From the NCBI GenBank assembly GCA_964030785.1, contig OZ034969.1, positions 71,049,362 to 71,113,361 of the forward strand: 64,000 bases of DNA, given 5' to 3'. The notes beneath the pieces were generated by a model. That model was not told where the DNA came from. It searched no databases and worked only from the letters and a program-made list of their open reading frames with translations. The translations under genes and the position numbers were made by a program. Every line of letters starts with the position of its first letter. Position 1 is the first letter of the stretch. Of this stretch, positions 23,501 through 32,882 are shown piece by piece. This DNA is from Siderastrea siderea (Eukaryota > Cnidaria > Anthozoa > Scleractinia > Rhizangiidae).

Positions 23501-26346
23501 TTGCATCGTGTCGTGTTACTGCCTTAACCCTCCCCTAACAGTGACCAACATTATTAAATTTGTCCCAATATAATAACACTGCTTAATCAAACGTAGGGTC
23601 GTGAGAAAAAAAGGAAATGATCAACAAGTGAAAAAGGTCTTGATTGTTAAAGAAATTCTCCTCTCGAGTACAATAGGAAAGGTATGGAGAACAGTGTGGA
23701 GAATACGAATTCTGTGGATAACTATGCGATGGACTTGCACCTCATCTGGATCAGGGTGGGGGGGGGGGGGCAGAGAAGTTGTAATACTAGCTAACTGCTT
23801 CTTGTTACAAAAACTCACGTTTCTTTAATAGTATAACGGTGAACGTCCTTACTGTACAACATGTGAGCCCGCTCTAACATGCCTTAAGATCGTTTTCACT
23901 CATCCCAATTATTTTTTTATGAATAAAGGTTCGTCAATGCTCTGGTGTATTATGGTGTGTTTCTAAGTGCACCTGCTATTGGTGGAAACATGTACCTGAA
24001 CTTTTTCCTGGCCAGCGTCATCGAGCTTCCAGCGATCCCAGCGGGCGTCTGGATCTACAACAGGTCAGACAAAATATCCGCTTTCTTATTTCGGTTAGCA
24101 AAAAGAGATGATACATCTGAATAAAACTGTGAGAAGTCAAACAAAAATGCAGATAATTTAGATTTAAAAGGGAATTATCTTTTTTTCCAACAAGCTATTC
24201 TTTGTTATTGCTTTCTTAGTTTATACGTTGAATTGTTAACAGTACTAGGAGCGGTTGCATAACGTACATTCCGACCGCTTTTATGAGGTATTTGGTAAAC
24301 AGCACGTGATCAAGGAATTAGTTGTTGCCCGACTTGTTTAAAAGTGATCTTGAGGCCTTTACTTTCGTGGGTTCGTTTTTTCATGAGCTTCGTAATGTGA
24401 CAACCTCAGCATCTCCGGGGTGATCAAGTCTTCTTGTTCTCTGAAGTGATCATAGTTTATCAAGCAAAGGTTAGCACTAGATTGTTAAAACAACGACATT
24501 GTTGTGTGCTTCAGATTTGGACGCAAGAAAGGAGTTATTGTTCCCATGTTGCTAGCCGCTGTTGGTGCTGCAGGCTCAGTGTTGTTGACAACCGACGATG
24601 AATCGAACAAAGGTAACGTATTTCCTGGCTGGAAAAAATAGTACAAAAAGCAAGTTAAAGCAAATTTTAGTGCTGAAGAAGTTATGAAGACAATTTATCG
24701 CACCTTTAAAGAAAGAACGTGTGATATAATACAAGCAAGAGAGGACAAGATAATGATCGATTGATCGATCGATTGATTGATTACCTGTTGGGCATTGGCG
24801 TCAATTTGGGAAAAAAAAGGAAAGGAGCGCATTCATGCAACTTGCAAGTGACGATTAGCTGTTGCTTTGTCTGTACCAATAATTATTGTACAAAACTGAC
24901 ATTTTATTTTCCTTATTTTTTCCTTAGGATTTCTTGCTGGGAAGATTATCTTGTCTATGATCTGGGCGAAATTCTGGATCATGATATCGTTTGATGGAGT
25001 TTATATCTATTCAAGCGAGTTATTTCCGACGGTAGTCAGGTACACTTATTCCCTTCGTGGCTACATCCAATTTTCTTTAATCACCTCCTCTCCTATGTGC
25101 ATTATTTTATTTTATATTATTTTATTATTTTTCTTGTTTCCAGGAATGTTGGTATGAGTTCATCCACAAGCGCTGCCAGGATTGGTTCGTTTCTCTCTCC
25201 TTACGTCATCTTTCTGGTAAGTACAGCTCAGCAGTTAGTATTAAAAATTGCTTAAAGAAACCTGCCATTGGAACATCGTCGGAACAGCATATACCTGTTT
25301 GAAAAAACGTTGTCGGGAGAAATGTGGAAACGATGGACAATGCGACACAAAGGAACTCTGGGAAGATGGTACGGGCAAGTTTGTTACTGGGTTTCATTTC
25401 TTGATATTCAAAATATTTTCTTTCCAAGATAATTTAAAGAATAAATTAAGGCATGCTGGGTTATTATAATGTGCACGTGACTAAGAATAGAGGCAAGAAT
25501 TCACGTTTCCCAGAGCACCATTGGGTCGCATCGTCGATGATTTATGCTTTTCACCCGACAACGTTTTTTCAGTGTGGTGTAATTAAATTACTTTTTCATT
25601 TGGACAGTGGGATCTGCCGAAACTAGCAGAAACGGAAAAGGGTTTACCGGCGGTGGCGATCATGCGGTGTTTATCCCCCCAAATTTCTGACGCGTTCAAT
25701 TTCTGACGAATAGATTTCGGACTAAACTCGCGACAAAATTACATTACCACATTGCCAAAATCGAGTAATGAGTAAAACTCCTAACTGAAACTGTTAAATG
25801 CATGTGTTGATGATAATGGACTGTTTTAAGTCCAGACTTGCTGTATACAGTGAGCAAGAATATACAACGTTACATTTAAAATACAAACTTGCCATAATTT
25901 TGATCTAAGCTTGCTAAGGAGTAGGTTTGTTTGTTTGTTTGTTTGACTTGTAAAGACGAATTGTGGTTCGATCTCCATAGCAACGTGTGCATCCTCTCCT
26001 CCCATATGGAATCATGGCAATATTGGCCCTGTTGGCCGGGTTGCTCTGCATTTTGCTGCCTGAAACTCGCTTCAGGCCGACACTGGAAACTCTTTACGAG
26101 CAGGCTGATAGCAACGCTTTAGAAGAGGCAAAGGAGGATGATACTCCAGGAAGTGATGAAAAGGAAGCGCTTGTGCCGGATGAGCCCACTTCACCAGGAA
26201 CTGACGAAGAGAAAGCACTTCTACCAGATGAATCCACGTCACCGGGAAATGACGAAGAGAAAACATTTGTACCGGATGATTCCACGTCACCGGGAAATGA
26301 CGAAGAGAAAGCGCTGGTATCAGATGATTCCACGTCACCAGTATGA
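20563..26346 (+). CDS. SLC22-like (organic cation/anion) transporter, complete coding region
   Basis: A major facilitator of the SLC22 type, expected at the plasma membrane carrying organic ions; the substrate cannot be told. Exons: 20563-20942 (ATG 20565), 21957-22185, 22562-22760, 23095-23313, 23929-24063, 24515-24612, 24928-25039, 25144-25216 and 25981-26346 (TGA). All junctions are GT-AG and in phase, giving 602 residues. The start is chosen because MGLTADQVFEKIGSFGRYQ aligns with the paralogous exon at 35782-36065 and directly follows a TTTCAG acceptor. Family marks: large Cys-containing loop after TM1, GTLADKFGRK (about 156-165) between TM2 and TM3, FTPESLRWLL (269-278), SSELFPTVVRN (about 448-458) and LPETRFRPTLET (about 507). 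Odd features are an Asn-rich first loop with about eight N-glycosylation sequons and a C-terminal acidic tail of 16-residue repeats. Exons 2, 3 and 5-8 have the same lengths as in the paralogue at 57817-63819. Confidence 0.93.
21588..21832. repeat. MITE in intron 1 of the first transporter
   Basis: The left arm (GTCCGTTTCTCGAAAGTCCC, then GTAACTTTTCG) is matched by the reverse complement of the right arm (GCCCGTTTCTCGAAAGTCCC, then AGTAACTTTTCG) over about 40 bases. The core is AT-rich and non-coding. Target duplication is not clear. Confidence 0.7.
25287..25581. repeat. TIR element, copy 1, in intron 8 of the first transporter
   Basis: The ends TGAAAAAACGTTGTCGGG (inward from 25300) and CCCGACAACGTTTTTTCA (ending 25571) are inverted. 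The 270-base core is about 90 percent identical by eye to the element at 51824-52137, so this is a dispersed family. The short frames inside it are shadows. Confidence 0.75.
26140..26343 (+). repeat. Coding 48-bp tandem repeat in the transporter tail
   Basis: Three full and two partial copies of a 16-residue unit of the form DDSTSPGNDEEKALVP occupy residues 535-602. Each unit has a Ser/Thr-Pro site and an acidic DEE cluster. The repeats are in frame and end just before the TGA. Confidence 0.85.
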
Positions 26347-26884
26347 AGAAAAGTTTACCAGCAAGGGGTGTCCACAACAGTTTATCATTTGCTTAAGCCC
26401 CTAAAAACCAAGAGCAAAATGAAAACTATATTGTATCGTTTTTCAATAGCCCCCTAAAAACCAAGAGAAAAATGACAACTACATGTAGCGTTTTTCTATA
26501 GGTATGTCAACGTTAGATGAACCGAATAGACGTCTATCATCTCGAACACTCAAGGGAAACGGAAAATGAGGGGGGGGGGGGGGGTCCAGTTAGTCATGAT
26601 CAGGGTAATGTGTATTTTCGTATTTGTTTTGTTAAACTGAAACAGGATACAAATTACTCTGATCTATTGGCAGTTGTAGAGCCGTCTCTACCTTGGTCTG
26701 TATGAGGAATATTGGATGCTTATTTTTAGTGTGTCAGTTTCATGGGCAACTGATGAACATATTTGCCATCGTACGTGTCCTTATAACATCGTCATACACG
26801 TTCATTGGCGCAACGTTGTTTCTTGTTATCATCCTGTCATTGTATTATAATTGCTACACCAAGGGAAGTCACTTATTGGCGAGA
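26347..26884. other. 3' UTR of the first transporter and flanking DNA
   Basis: This begins with a direct duplication: the phrase CCCCTAAAAACCAAGAG occurs near 26397 and 26449, followed by related AAAATGAMAACTA sequence. A G run lies near 26570-26583. No gene was recognised. Confidence 0.4.
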
Positions 26885-27050
26885 TACAGTGGAACCCCGA
26901 TTAAACGAAGACCCCGGTCTAACGAACGATATTCCTCAGCCCAGTAATATGGTAAAATGTGTGGATAGAAACCCCGATCTAACGAGCCCCCTGTATAACG
27001 AAAACAATTTCCCAGTCCCTTGGTACTTTGTTATATCGGGTTCCACTGTA
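26885..27050. repeat. 162-bp pogo/Tigger-like MITE with TA duplication
   Basis: The element spans 26887-27048. It begins CAGTGGAACCCCGAT and ends with a close reverse complement (ATCGGGTTCCACTG), flanked by TA on both sides. Internal CTAACGA/ATAACGA phrases repeat the subterminal motif. A second partial end (reverse complement TACAGTAGAGCCCAGCTATC) at about 27050-27148 belongs to a related family. Confidence 0.75.
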
Positions 27051-27148
27051 GTAAGGGATTTGAGAGATAAAGTAGGAAGCAAAGTTCCGTTCGAGAGAGC
27101 GGAGGATTCGAGATAGCCTGCGTTCGAGATAGCTGGGCTCTACTGTAT

Positions 27149-29076
27149 AACTGAAGCTACGCCTCAGTTGCTTATTGAAGAAAACTTAGTCCAAGAAACT
27201 TAGTCTTGATAGTCCAAGAAAATCAAGAAACGTACCATTCTATAATTCAGTCCGGGGATAAAACTGGCAAGTATGACCTTTCCAATACGCATCTTTATTA
27301 TACCGCTGCTGCTGATTTTTTTAAAGAAATTGCAACGCCGCTTCTGCATTTATATTTTAGCTGAGTTAATAGTTAAAGGGGCTATGTTATCTATTTTAGG
27401 ATTTAGTTTAAAAAGCCAAAAGACGCAACCCCGTGAAATGATGTAAAATCGTCAAACTCATGAAATGCATGTACCCATGCGAGTAGATTTTCTTTTCAGT
27501 GACCCGTAGAAAATCACGAATTCTGAAAGATATCTTGCTCACATTTTGCGCGGAATGACCAACATTGCATCCGTGTTGTAGACCGGTATGTCATGTCAAA
27601 GTTTTTCAGACGGGGTGCCCAAAATCGGACGTTTGGAATCACATTCACAATGTTTGTTTGTCTGTCTTTGCTTTTCTTTTTCTTTACGGAGCACTGTAAT
27701 TATCTTTGCTCAAGTGCACGTGTGGCTTTCATTGTTCGTGATTTTTTGCCTTTGAAGAGCTCCGCCGTAGTGTTAGACTACATGTAGCGCTAAACAGTCT
27801 GAAATATAACAGTGGTCATTAACATACTAGCACCACCAGCCTATAAAAATCTGGTCATATTACAGGCTGAGGAGCTCGGGCACAAATGAATTGGTCTTGA
27901 TACCGAGGTGGTCGCTTTATTTGGTCGAAAGTCAAGGTTCTATTACAGAAAATTCCCTTGTGTAGTGTAATGCAAATTTTAAATTAGATAGTCCCTTAGT
28001 GGAATAAACATTTAACCAAACGATAGACGGCTTCCTCTTGTCCGTTGTTTTGCCGCCTCTGCTCACTCACTTAATATAAAAAATTAGCCTTTTCCAGGCT
28101 CCGAGATAGTAGGAAAACCGAATGAGAAAACGAGGGCGTAAAACGCATGGGGGCTAAAAAGAACTTCGCCCTCCCCTAGTATCTGAGAACCTGGAGCACG
28201 CTACTTAAAATTAGGAGAGCTAGACCCGGTTGTTCAAAGAGCGATGTATCTAACCTATATATAGTATTAGCGCAAATTTCAAACTGTTATTCCCCAGCTA
28301 AGGGTCATCATGAATTACATGCATCCAGTGCTAGCTGAACATGTGCAAAGGCAGTCACGTGCTCCGCATGAGCGTACGAAAATCATCGCTGTCTCTACCT
28401 GTCCAATCAATGAAAGGGATTCGCTTGTATTATCTTCAAGGTCAAGGCCGGTTGAGGGAGACCACGAGATGTAAACAAACAAACAAACAAACAAAAAAAA
28501 AGGAACTAACGGAGGAAGAATTCTTAAGGATTCTAACAAGACGTGCTCTGAAGAAATTTCTTTCGCTTCCTATTTGTCCTCAGGCTCTGTAAATGAAGAC
28601 TTAGGCTTAAGATCTCGATAATAAAGACTGCTTTATTGCTACGATAATGTGACAAAAGTCATCCGCTTAAGTCAGATACGGATTTTTAGTGATGTCTTAG
28701 CATCGGTTTATTCGGAATTATACCTGCAGGTGACATTTGAAATCTGCGCTAGCTAAACTCTGACAGTGTCATCTACATGTATACATGAGAGAGATTTATA
28801 CTCGATACAAAAAAATGTTGGTCATAGTCGTGGTATTTCTTTGTCGTAAGCAAGAACACCTTTGGTAGGAAATTATAGTATAGACGATAATCGTTTGGAA
28901 ACAATTTGAAATCACACAGCCCTTTTCTTGTTTTTAAAAAGGTGATCAATTCTTAATGGAATAGCACTCAATAATTCAGGACTTATTAACATCTAAATAT
29001 ATTCGACCATGAGGGAGAGAAAGGTTCTCTGTGTTCTTTGGATTTCATTTAATTGTAACAGCCTTTAACCTTTAAA
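27149..29076. other. Intergenic DNA upstream of the receptor gene
   Basis: No exon or repeat with clear ends was found. A CAAA-type microsatellite lies near 28472-28499. The receptor promoter should be in the last few hundred bases, but I see no convincing TATA box. Confidence 0.35.
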
Positions 29077-30102
29077 ATGGAGAACGATTCAAACAACTTG
29101 TCGAAAAACACGTCTTTGTTGCTGACCGCCGCCTTTAGTCGGACAGACGGTGTGGTTTGGTGTAGTGCTTTTGCCGTTGTTTCTTTCTTCATCATTTCAG
29201 GAAACTTGCTCGCTATCACAGTGTTTGCTTTAAACAAGAAACTTCGTAAAAAGAGCTTCTTCCTGGTCATAAATATGGCGTTTGCGGATTTAATGTTGGG
29301 GGCTCTATCCCTGCCTCTTTTCATTTACCAGCTCGGAGGCGATTTTAAGCTATGGACATTGGAATGGAATTTCTTTTTGGGCATGTTTTATCGCGTTGTT
29401 GATACCGTCTGCGCTCAATCGTCAATAATAACTGCTGCATTTATTGCTGGAGAGAGATTTTACGCAATTGGATGGCCTCTCAAACATCGATACGTTGCTA
29501 GAAGACGGGCATACTACACCTTAATTGTCTTGGTCTGGATTTTTTCCATAGCCATTTCAGCTGCGATAATATCCTCCTTGTATCAATCAGTTAACGTCTC
29601 CATTCATATTTGGGTGGTGTACGCCGGTGCCTTAACGGTAATCATATGTGGTTGTTACATTGGCATTTGGATAAAGTATAAACAAGGAGGAGACTTAATG
29701 CGAATTCTGAACAGAGGAATGACTCAAAACAAGCGATCGACGAAGACTCTGTTGCTAATAACATTAGTAGTTCTACTATCGTGGCTTCCTTTAATTATAA
29801 CCAACACTATTTCAGTTTACATTCCAGTGAACCACGACATTTTTCTCTTTGTTAATCTCCTTAATTTCTGTAACTCGTTCTCAAATCCTGTCATTTATTC
29901 GTTAAGAATCCCTGAGTTTAGAAGAGCGTTGTTTTCCAGCACAAGGTACATAGGGAAACCTTCTGTTTCTCGACTAGCTGCCACTTCAACAGCGGTCCAA
30001 CTTAAGGTTACCTTAAAACATAACGTTGACTTGCGTGCTTTTCTTCAGGAGAAAGAATACAGGGAAGAAATGGATGAAACAGAAACGGAACTTAGAGCGT
30101 GA
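29077..30102 (+). CDS. Intronless class A (rhodopsin-like) G protein-coupled receptor
   Basis: A 341-residue receptor in one exon, expected in the plasma membrane and coupled to G proteins; the ligand is unknown. Seven hydrophobic segments are visible. Landmarks: N-glycosylation sequons NLS and NTS near the N-terminus; SGNLL with N43 (TM1); AFADL with D71 (TM2); ERF at 126-128 in place of DRY; W154 (TM4); LSWLP at 234-238 in place of CWxP (TM6); SNPVIY at 269-274 (TM7) followed by a helix-8-like RIPEFRRAL. The residue at the usual TM3 disulphide position is glycine (about G102) and the very short second extracellular loop has no Cys. That combination is known for the melanocortin/EDG/cannabinoid/adenosine-like group, which is expanded in cnidarians; assignment to that group is inference. 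A downstream short tail is acidic. No start other than 29077 is plausible. Confidence 0.9.
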   Translation: MENDSNNLSKNTSLLLTAAFSRTDGVVWCSAFAVVSFFIISGNLLAITVFALNKKLRKKSFFLVINMAFADLMLGALSLPLFIYQLGGDFKLWTLEWNFFLGMFYRVVDTVCAQSSIITAAFIAGERFYAIGWPLKHRYVARRRAYYTLIVLVWIFSIAISAAIISSLYQSVNVSIHIWVVYAGALTVIICGCYIGIWIKYKQGGDLMRILNRGMTQNKRSTKTLLLITLVVLLSWLPLIITNTISVYIPVNHDIFLFVNLLNFCNSFSNPVIYSLRIPEFRRALFSSTRYIGKPSVSRLAATSTAVQLKVTLKHNVDLRAFLQEKEYREEMDETETELRA

Positions 30103-31000
30103 CTTGACACCTAACTCCTTTCTTGAACACTAGTCCGTTGCATTTTCGCGGGGCTTAAAATTCGTGAAAATCGTTCAAAATTGCCGGTTTCTATGGGATG
30201 CGTATAGAAACTCAAAAAGGAATTATTTCTTTTCTAAAAAAATAGAGTTTTATTTTCAATCATTTTAAAAGCACGTACAATAACAATGAAAAGGGCCACT
30301 AACGATGCGTGCAAATAACGAAAATAACGTCCATGCCAAAAAGGGAGTTGGGGTATAATAATCACTTGAATGCCAGCAGGTGACAAAGGCGTACCAGTTT
30401 GCGGTTAGTAAAGTTAGACACGCTATTTTAAACGGAGAGAATGAAACAAAGTGTTTGTACGGGAACAAGGTGCAGAACTAACATGATTTTAGTCGTATCG
30501 TATATTTACAACCATAAACTTGAAATATATTACTTACTAATAGTACAATTTTTAAGTGTTATCTTTAAACCCTGCCAAATTAAGAGAGAGCCGTCCAGGT
30601 AGAAACATAGTTTCTGGAGTTTGCAGATTGCAAATAAATTGTAAGCGAACTGAGCAGAGTGCTTAGAAAACGTCAACTACCATTTTTTTACCACTCATGT
30701 CCAATACACCCAAACTGAGTCGAATCGTCTTAAAGCAAAGACGATTCGAGTCAGCTCGAGGATCAAAGACGTCCGACTCACCGGAAGTCCGTTTAGCGGA
30801 ACTCGACTTACCAGAAGTCAGGTCGCGAATAAAGAGGCGAATAAATGCGCAGGGAGGTGAAAAATTTTGACGAATCGACTCGAATCGACTCGATTCGAGT
30901 CGATTCGTATTCCCAAAAGTCGATTCGACTCAACGGAAATCAGGTCGTAAAGTCCTTCAAGTATGTGCGCGTGACACAATAAGACATAACAAGGAACGCA
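30103..31000. other. DNA between the receptor gene and the assembly gap
   Basis: No gene recognised. The right part (30719-30960) is a dense array of CGATTCG/GAGTCG words, annotated separately, and runs up to the gap. Confidence 0.4.
30719..30960. repeat. GAGTCGATTCG-rich repeat with a 39-bp palindrome
   Basis: The words CGATTCGAGTC and GACTCGAATCG recur in both orientations. At 30870-30908 they form a palindrome with 19-base arms and a single central base. ACTCACCGGAAGTC and ACTCAACGGAAATC phrases alternate with them. Fold-back DNA of this kind is hard to assemble, which may explain the nearby gap. Confidence 0.7.
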
Positions 31001-31200
31001 NNNNNNNNNNNNNNNNNNNNNNNNNNNNNNNNNNNNNNNNNNNNNNNNNNNNNNNNNNNNNNNNNNNNNNNNNNNNNNNNNNNNNNNNNNNNNNNNNNNN
31101 NNNNNNNNNNNNNNNNNNNNNNNNNNNNNNNNNNNNNNNNNNNNNNNNNNNNNNNNNNNNNNNNNNNNNNNNNNNNNNNNNNNNNNNNNNNNNNNNNNNN
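31001..31200. other. Assembly gap
   Basis: There are exactly 200 N. It separates the palindromic repeat from the LINE, so the LINE 5' end and any ORF1 are hidden. Confidence 0.99.
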
Positions 31201-31307
31201 TATATTTAAATCTTTGTTTGTTACGTGTGCGTTAATTCGTTCCCTAGGTATTTGTTCTCACACCGTGGCTACCCAATTTGCAATAGGCAATATAAACCCA
31301 AACATAA

Positions 31308-32882
31308 ATGAATCTCAGTATCTGTTCTCTTAATGTGAGGGGACTGGGGGACAATTTGAAAAGACGAGAACTTTTCAACTGGCTTAGAAAGAAAAAACAC
31401 TCAATTTATATGCTGCAAGAAGTTCACTGTTCTGAAAACACAAATTCCATGTGGTCTGCAGAATGGGGATATAAGACTATTTTTAGTGGACAAGCTAGCA
31501 ATAAGTGTGGGGTCGCCATTTTGTTTAACAACACCTTCAGCTTTAAAATCCGAAAATCCTTCTCTGACCCAAACGGTAGATTCATTATCTGCGATATCGA
31601 AACAGAACAGAAATGTATTACTTTAGCTACATTATACGCGCCTAATGTTGATGATCCAAGATTTTTTGAGATTGTCTTTGAACATCTGCTCGACTTTGAG
31701 TGTGACAAAATCATCATAGGCGGAGACTTTAATCTTGTTTTGGACATAGATATGGACAAAAAAGGTGGACTTGCTAGGACAAACAGTAAGTCTCAAGAAA
31801 TAGTTAACGACCTCGCTGCCCAATTGGATTTAATAGACGCGTGGAGAATAATAAACCCGGATAGTCGTAAATATACTTGGCGCCGGAGAAGGCCTGAAAT
31901 CTCATGCCGCCTTGATTTTTTCCTCGTAAACCAGAGTCTTATGTGCAGTGTTACGAGTGCGAATATCTCAGCTGGTTACAAAACAGATCACTCGCTAATC
32001 GACATCAGAATAGCTCTTCACTCAAACCCTAGAGGTCCAGGTTTCTGGAAACTTAACACTTCCTTTCTAACTGAAATCGACTATGTTAATCGAATTCGAG
32101 ATGTTATTAAGAAAACACATGAAGAATATCAATACGATGATACCGTAAACAAAGCCTTACTATGGGAGATAATGAAACTTAAAATAAGAGAGCAGTCAAT
32201 AAAGTACGCGACGGCTAAAAAGGCAAAAATGTCAAGGCGAGAAGAAGAACTTGAGGAAGAAATTAATTCTTTGCAAAATTATATTGAATCCGACCAAATA
32301 AATCCAAATGATAAAACAAAGACCTTTGGCATCCTCGAGGTTAGAAAAAGTGAACTGGAAAAGATTATTGAGTATCGCACCAAAGGGTCAATTTTAAGGT
32401 CTAGATGCAGATGGTTTAACGAAGGGGAAAAAAACACGAAATACTTTCTAAATTTGGAAAAACGACATTTTAAGCAAGGAGCCATCACCCAGCTAAAAGT
32501 AGACGATGAAAACTTCGTTACAACGGATAAAGAAATTTTAAATCAATGTGAAGCCTTTTATAGAAACCTTTACAGCTCAAAAACTGACCCCCCTAATGAA
32601 AAGTATGATCACATCTTCTTCGAGGCTTCTACAGAAAAGAAACTAAATCAAATTGAGCAGGATAGCTGCGAGGGTTCTTTGACGAGAGCAGAATGCCTAA
32701 AGGCACTTAAAGAAATGGTTTCCAATAAAACACCGGGCTCTGACGGGTTACCTGCTGAATTTTATAAAATCTTTTGGAATGATATTGCTGACTTCCTTCT
32801 TGGTTCAATCAATTATGCTTATAAAACAGGGCAACTATCCGTATCTCAGAAGCGTGGGATCGTTAAACTCATTCCCCAATAA
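31308..32882 (+). CDS. LINE ORF2, endonuclease and start of RT (5' part)
   Basis: This frame has 524 residues. The endonuclease motifs are in order: SLNVRGLGD at the start, LQEVH with the catalytic Glu, IIGGDFN, SCRLDFFLV and KTDHSLI with the Asp-His pair. They match APE-type LINE endonucleases that nick the target. It continues into the pre-RT region with NKTPGSDGLPAEFYK. It stops at TAA 32880 inside the stretch GIVKLIPQ, where the family continues with a Lys-rich link to the RT core, so the stop follows a 1-nt frameshift. Expected length of the intact protein is about 1,235 residues. The ATG at 31308 suits the family start MNLSICSLNVRG. Confidence 0.88.
   Translation: MNLSICSLNVRGLGDNLKRRELFNWLRKKKHSIYMLQEVHCSENTNSMWSAEWGYKTIFSGQASNKCGVAILFNNTFSFKIRKSFSDPNGRFIICDIETEQKCITLATLYAPNVDDPRFFEIVFEHLLDFECDKIIIGGDFNLVLDIDMDKKGGLARTNSKSQEIVNDLAAQLDLIDAWRIINPDSRKYTWRRRRPEISCRLDFFLVNQSLMCSVTSANISAGYKTDHSLIDIRIALHSNPRGPGFWKLNTSFLTEIDYVNRIRDVIKKTHEEYQYDDTVNKALLWEIMKLKIREQSIKYATAKKAKMSRREEELEEEINSLQNYIESDQINPNDKTKTFGILEVRKSELEKIIEYRTKGSILRSRCRWFNEGEKNTKYFLNLEKRHFKQGAITQLKVDDENFVTTDKEILNQCEAFYRNLYSSKTDPPNEKYDHIFFEASTEKKLNQIEQDSCEGSLTRAECLKALKEMVSNKTPGSDGLPAEFYKIFWNDIADFLLGSINYAYKTGQLSVSQKRGIVKLIPQ

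Noticed and set aside
26072..26377. Three overlapping frames over the transporter tail
   Set aside because: They are out-of-frame readings of the 48-bp coding repeat, which keeps all frames open.
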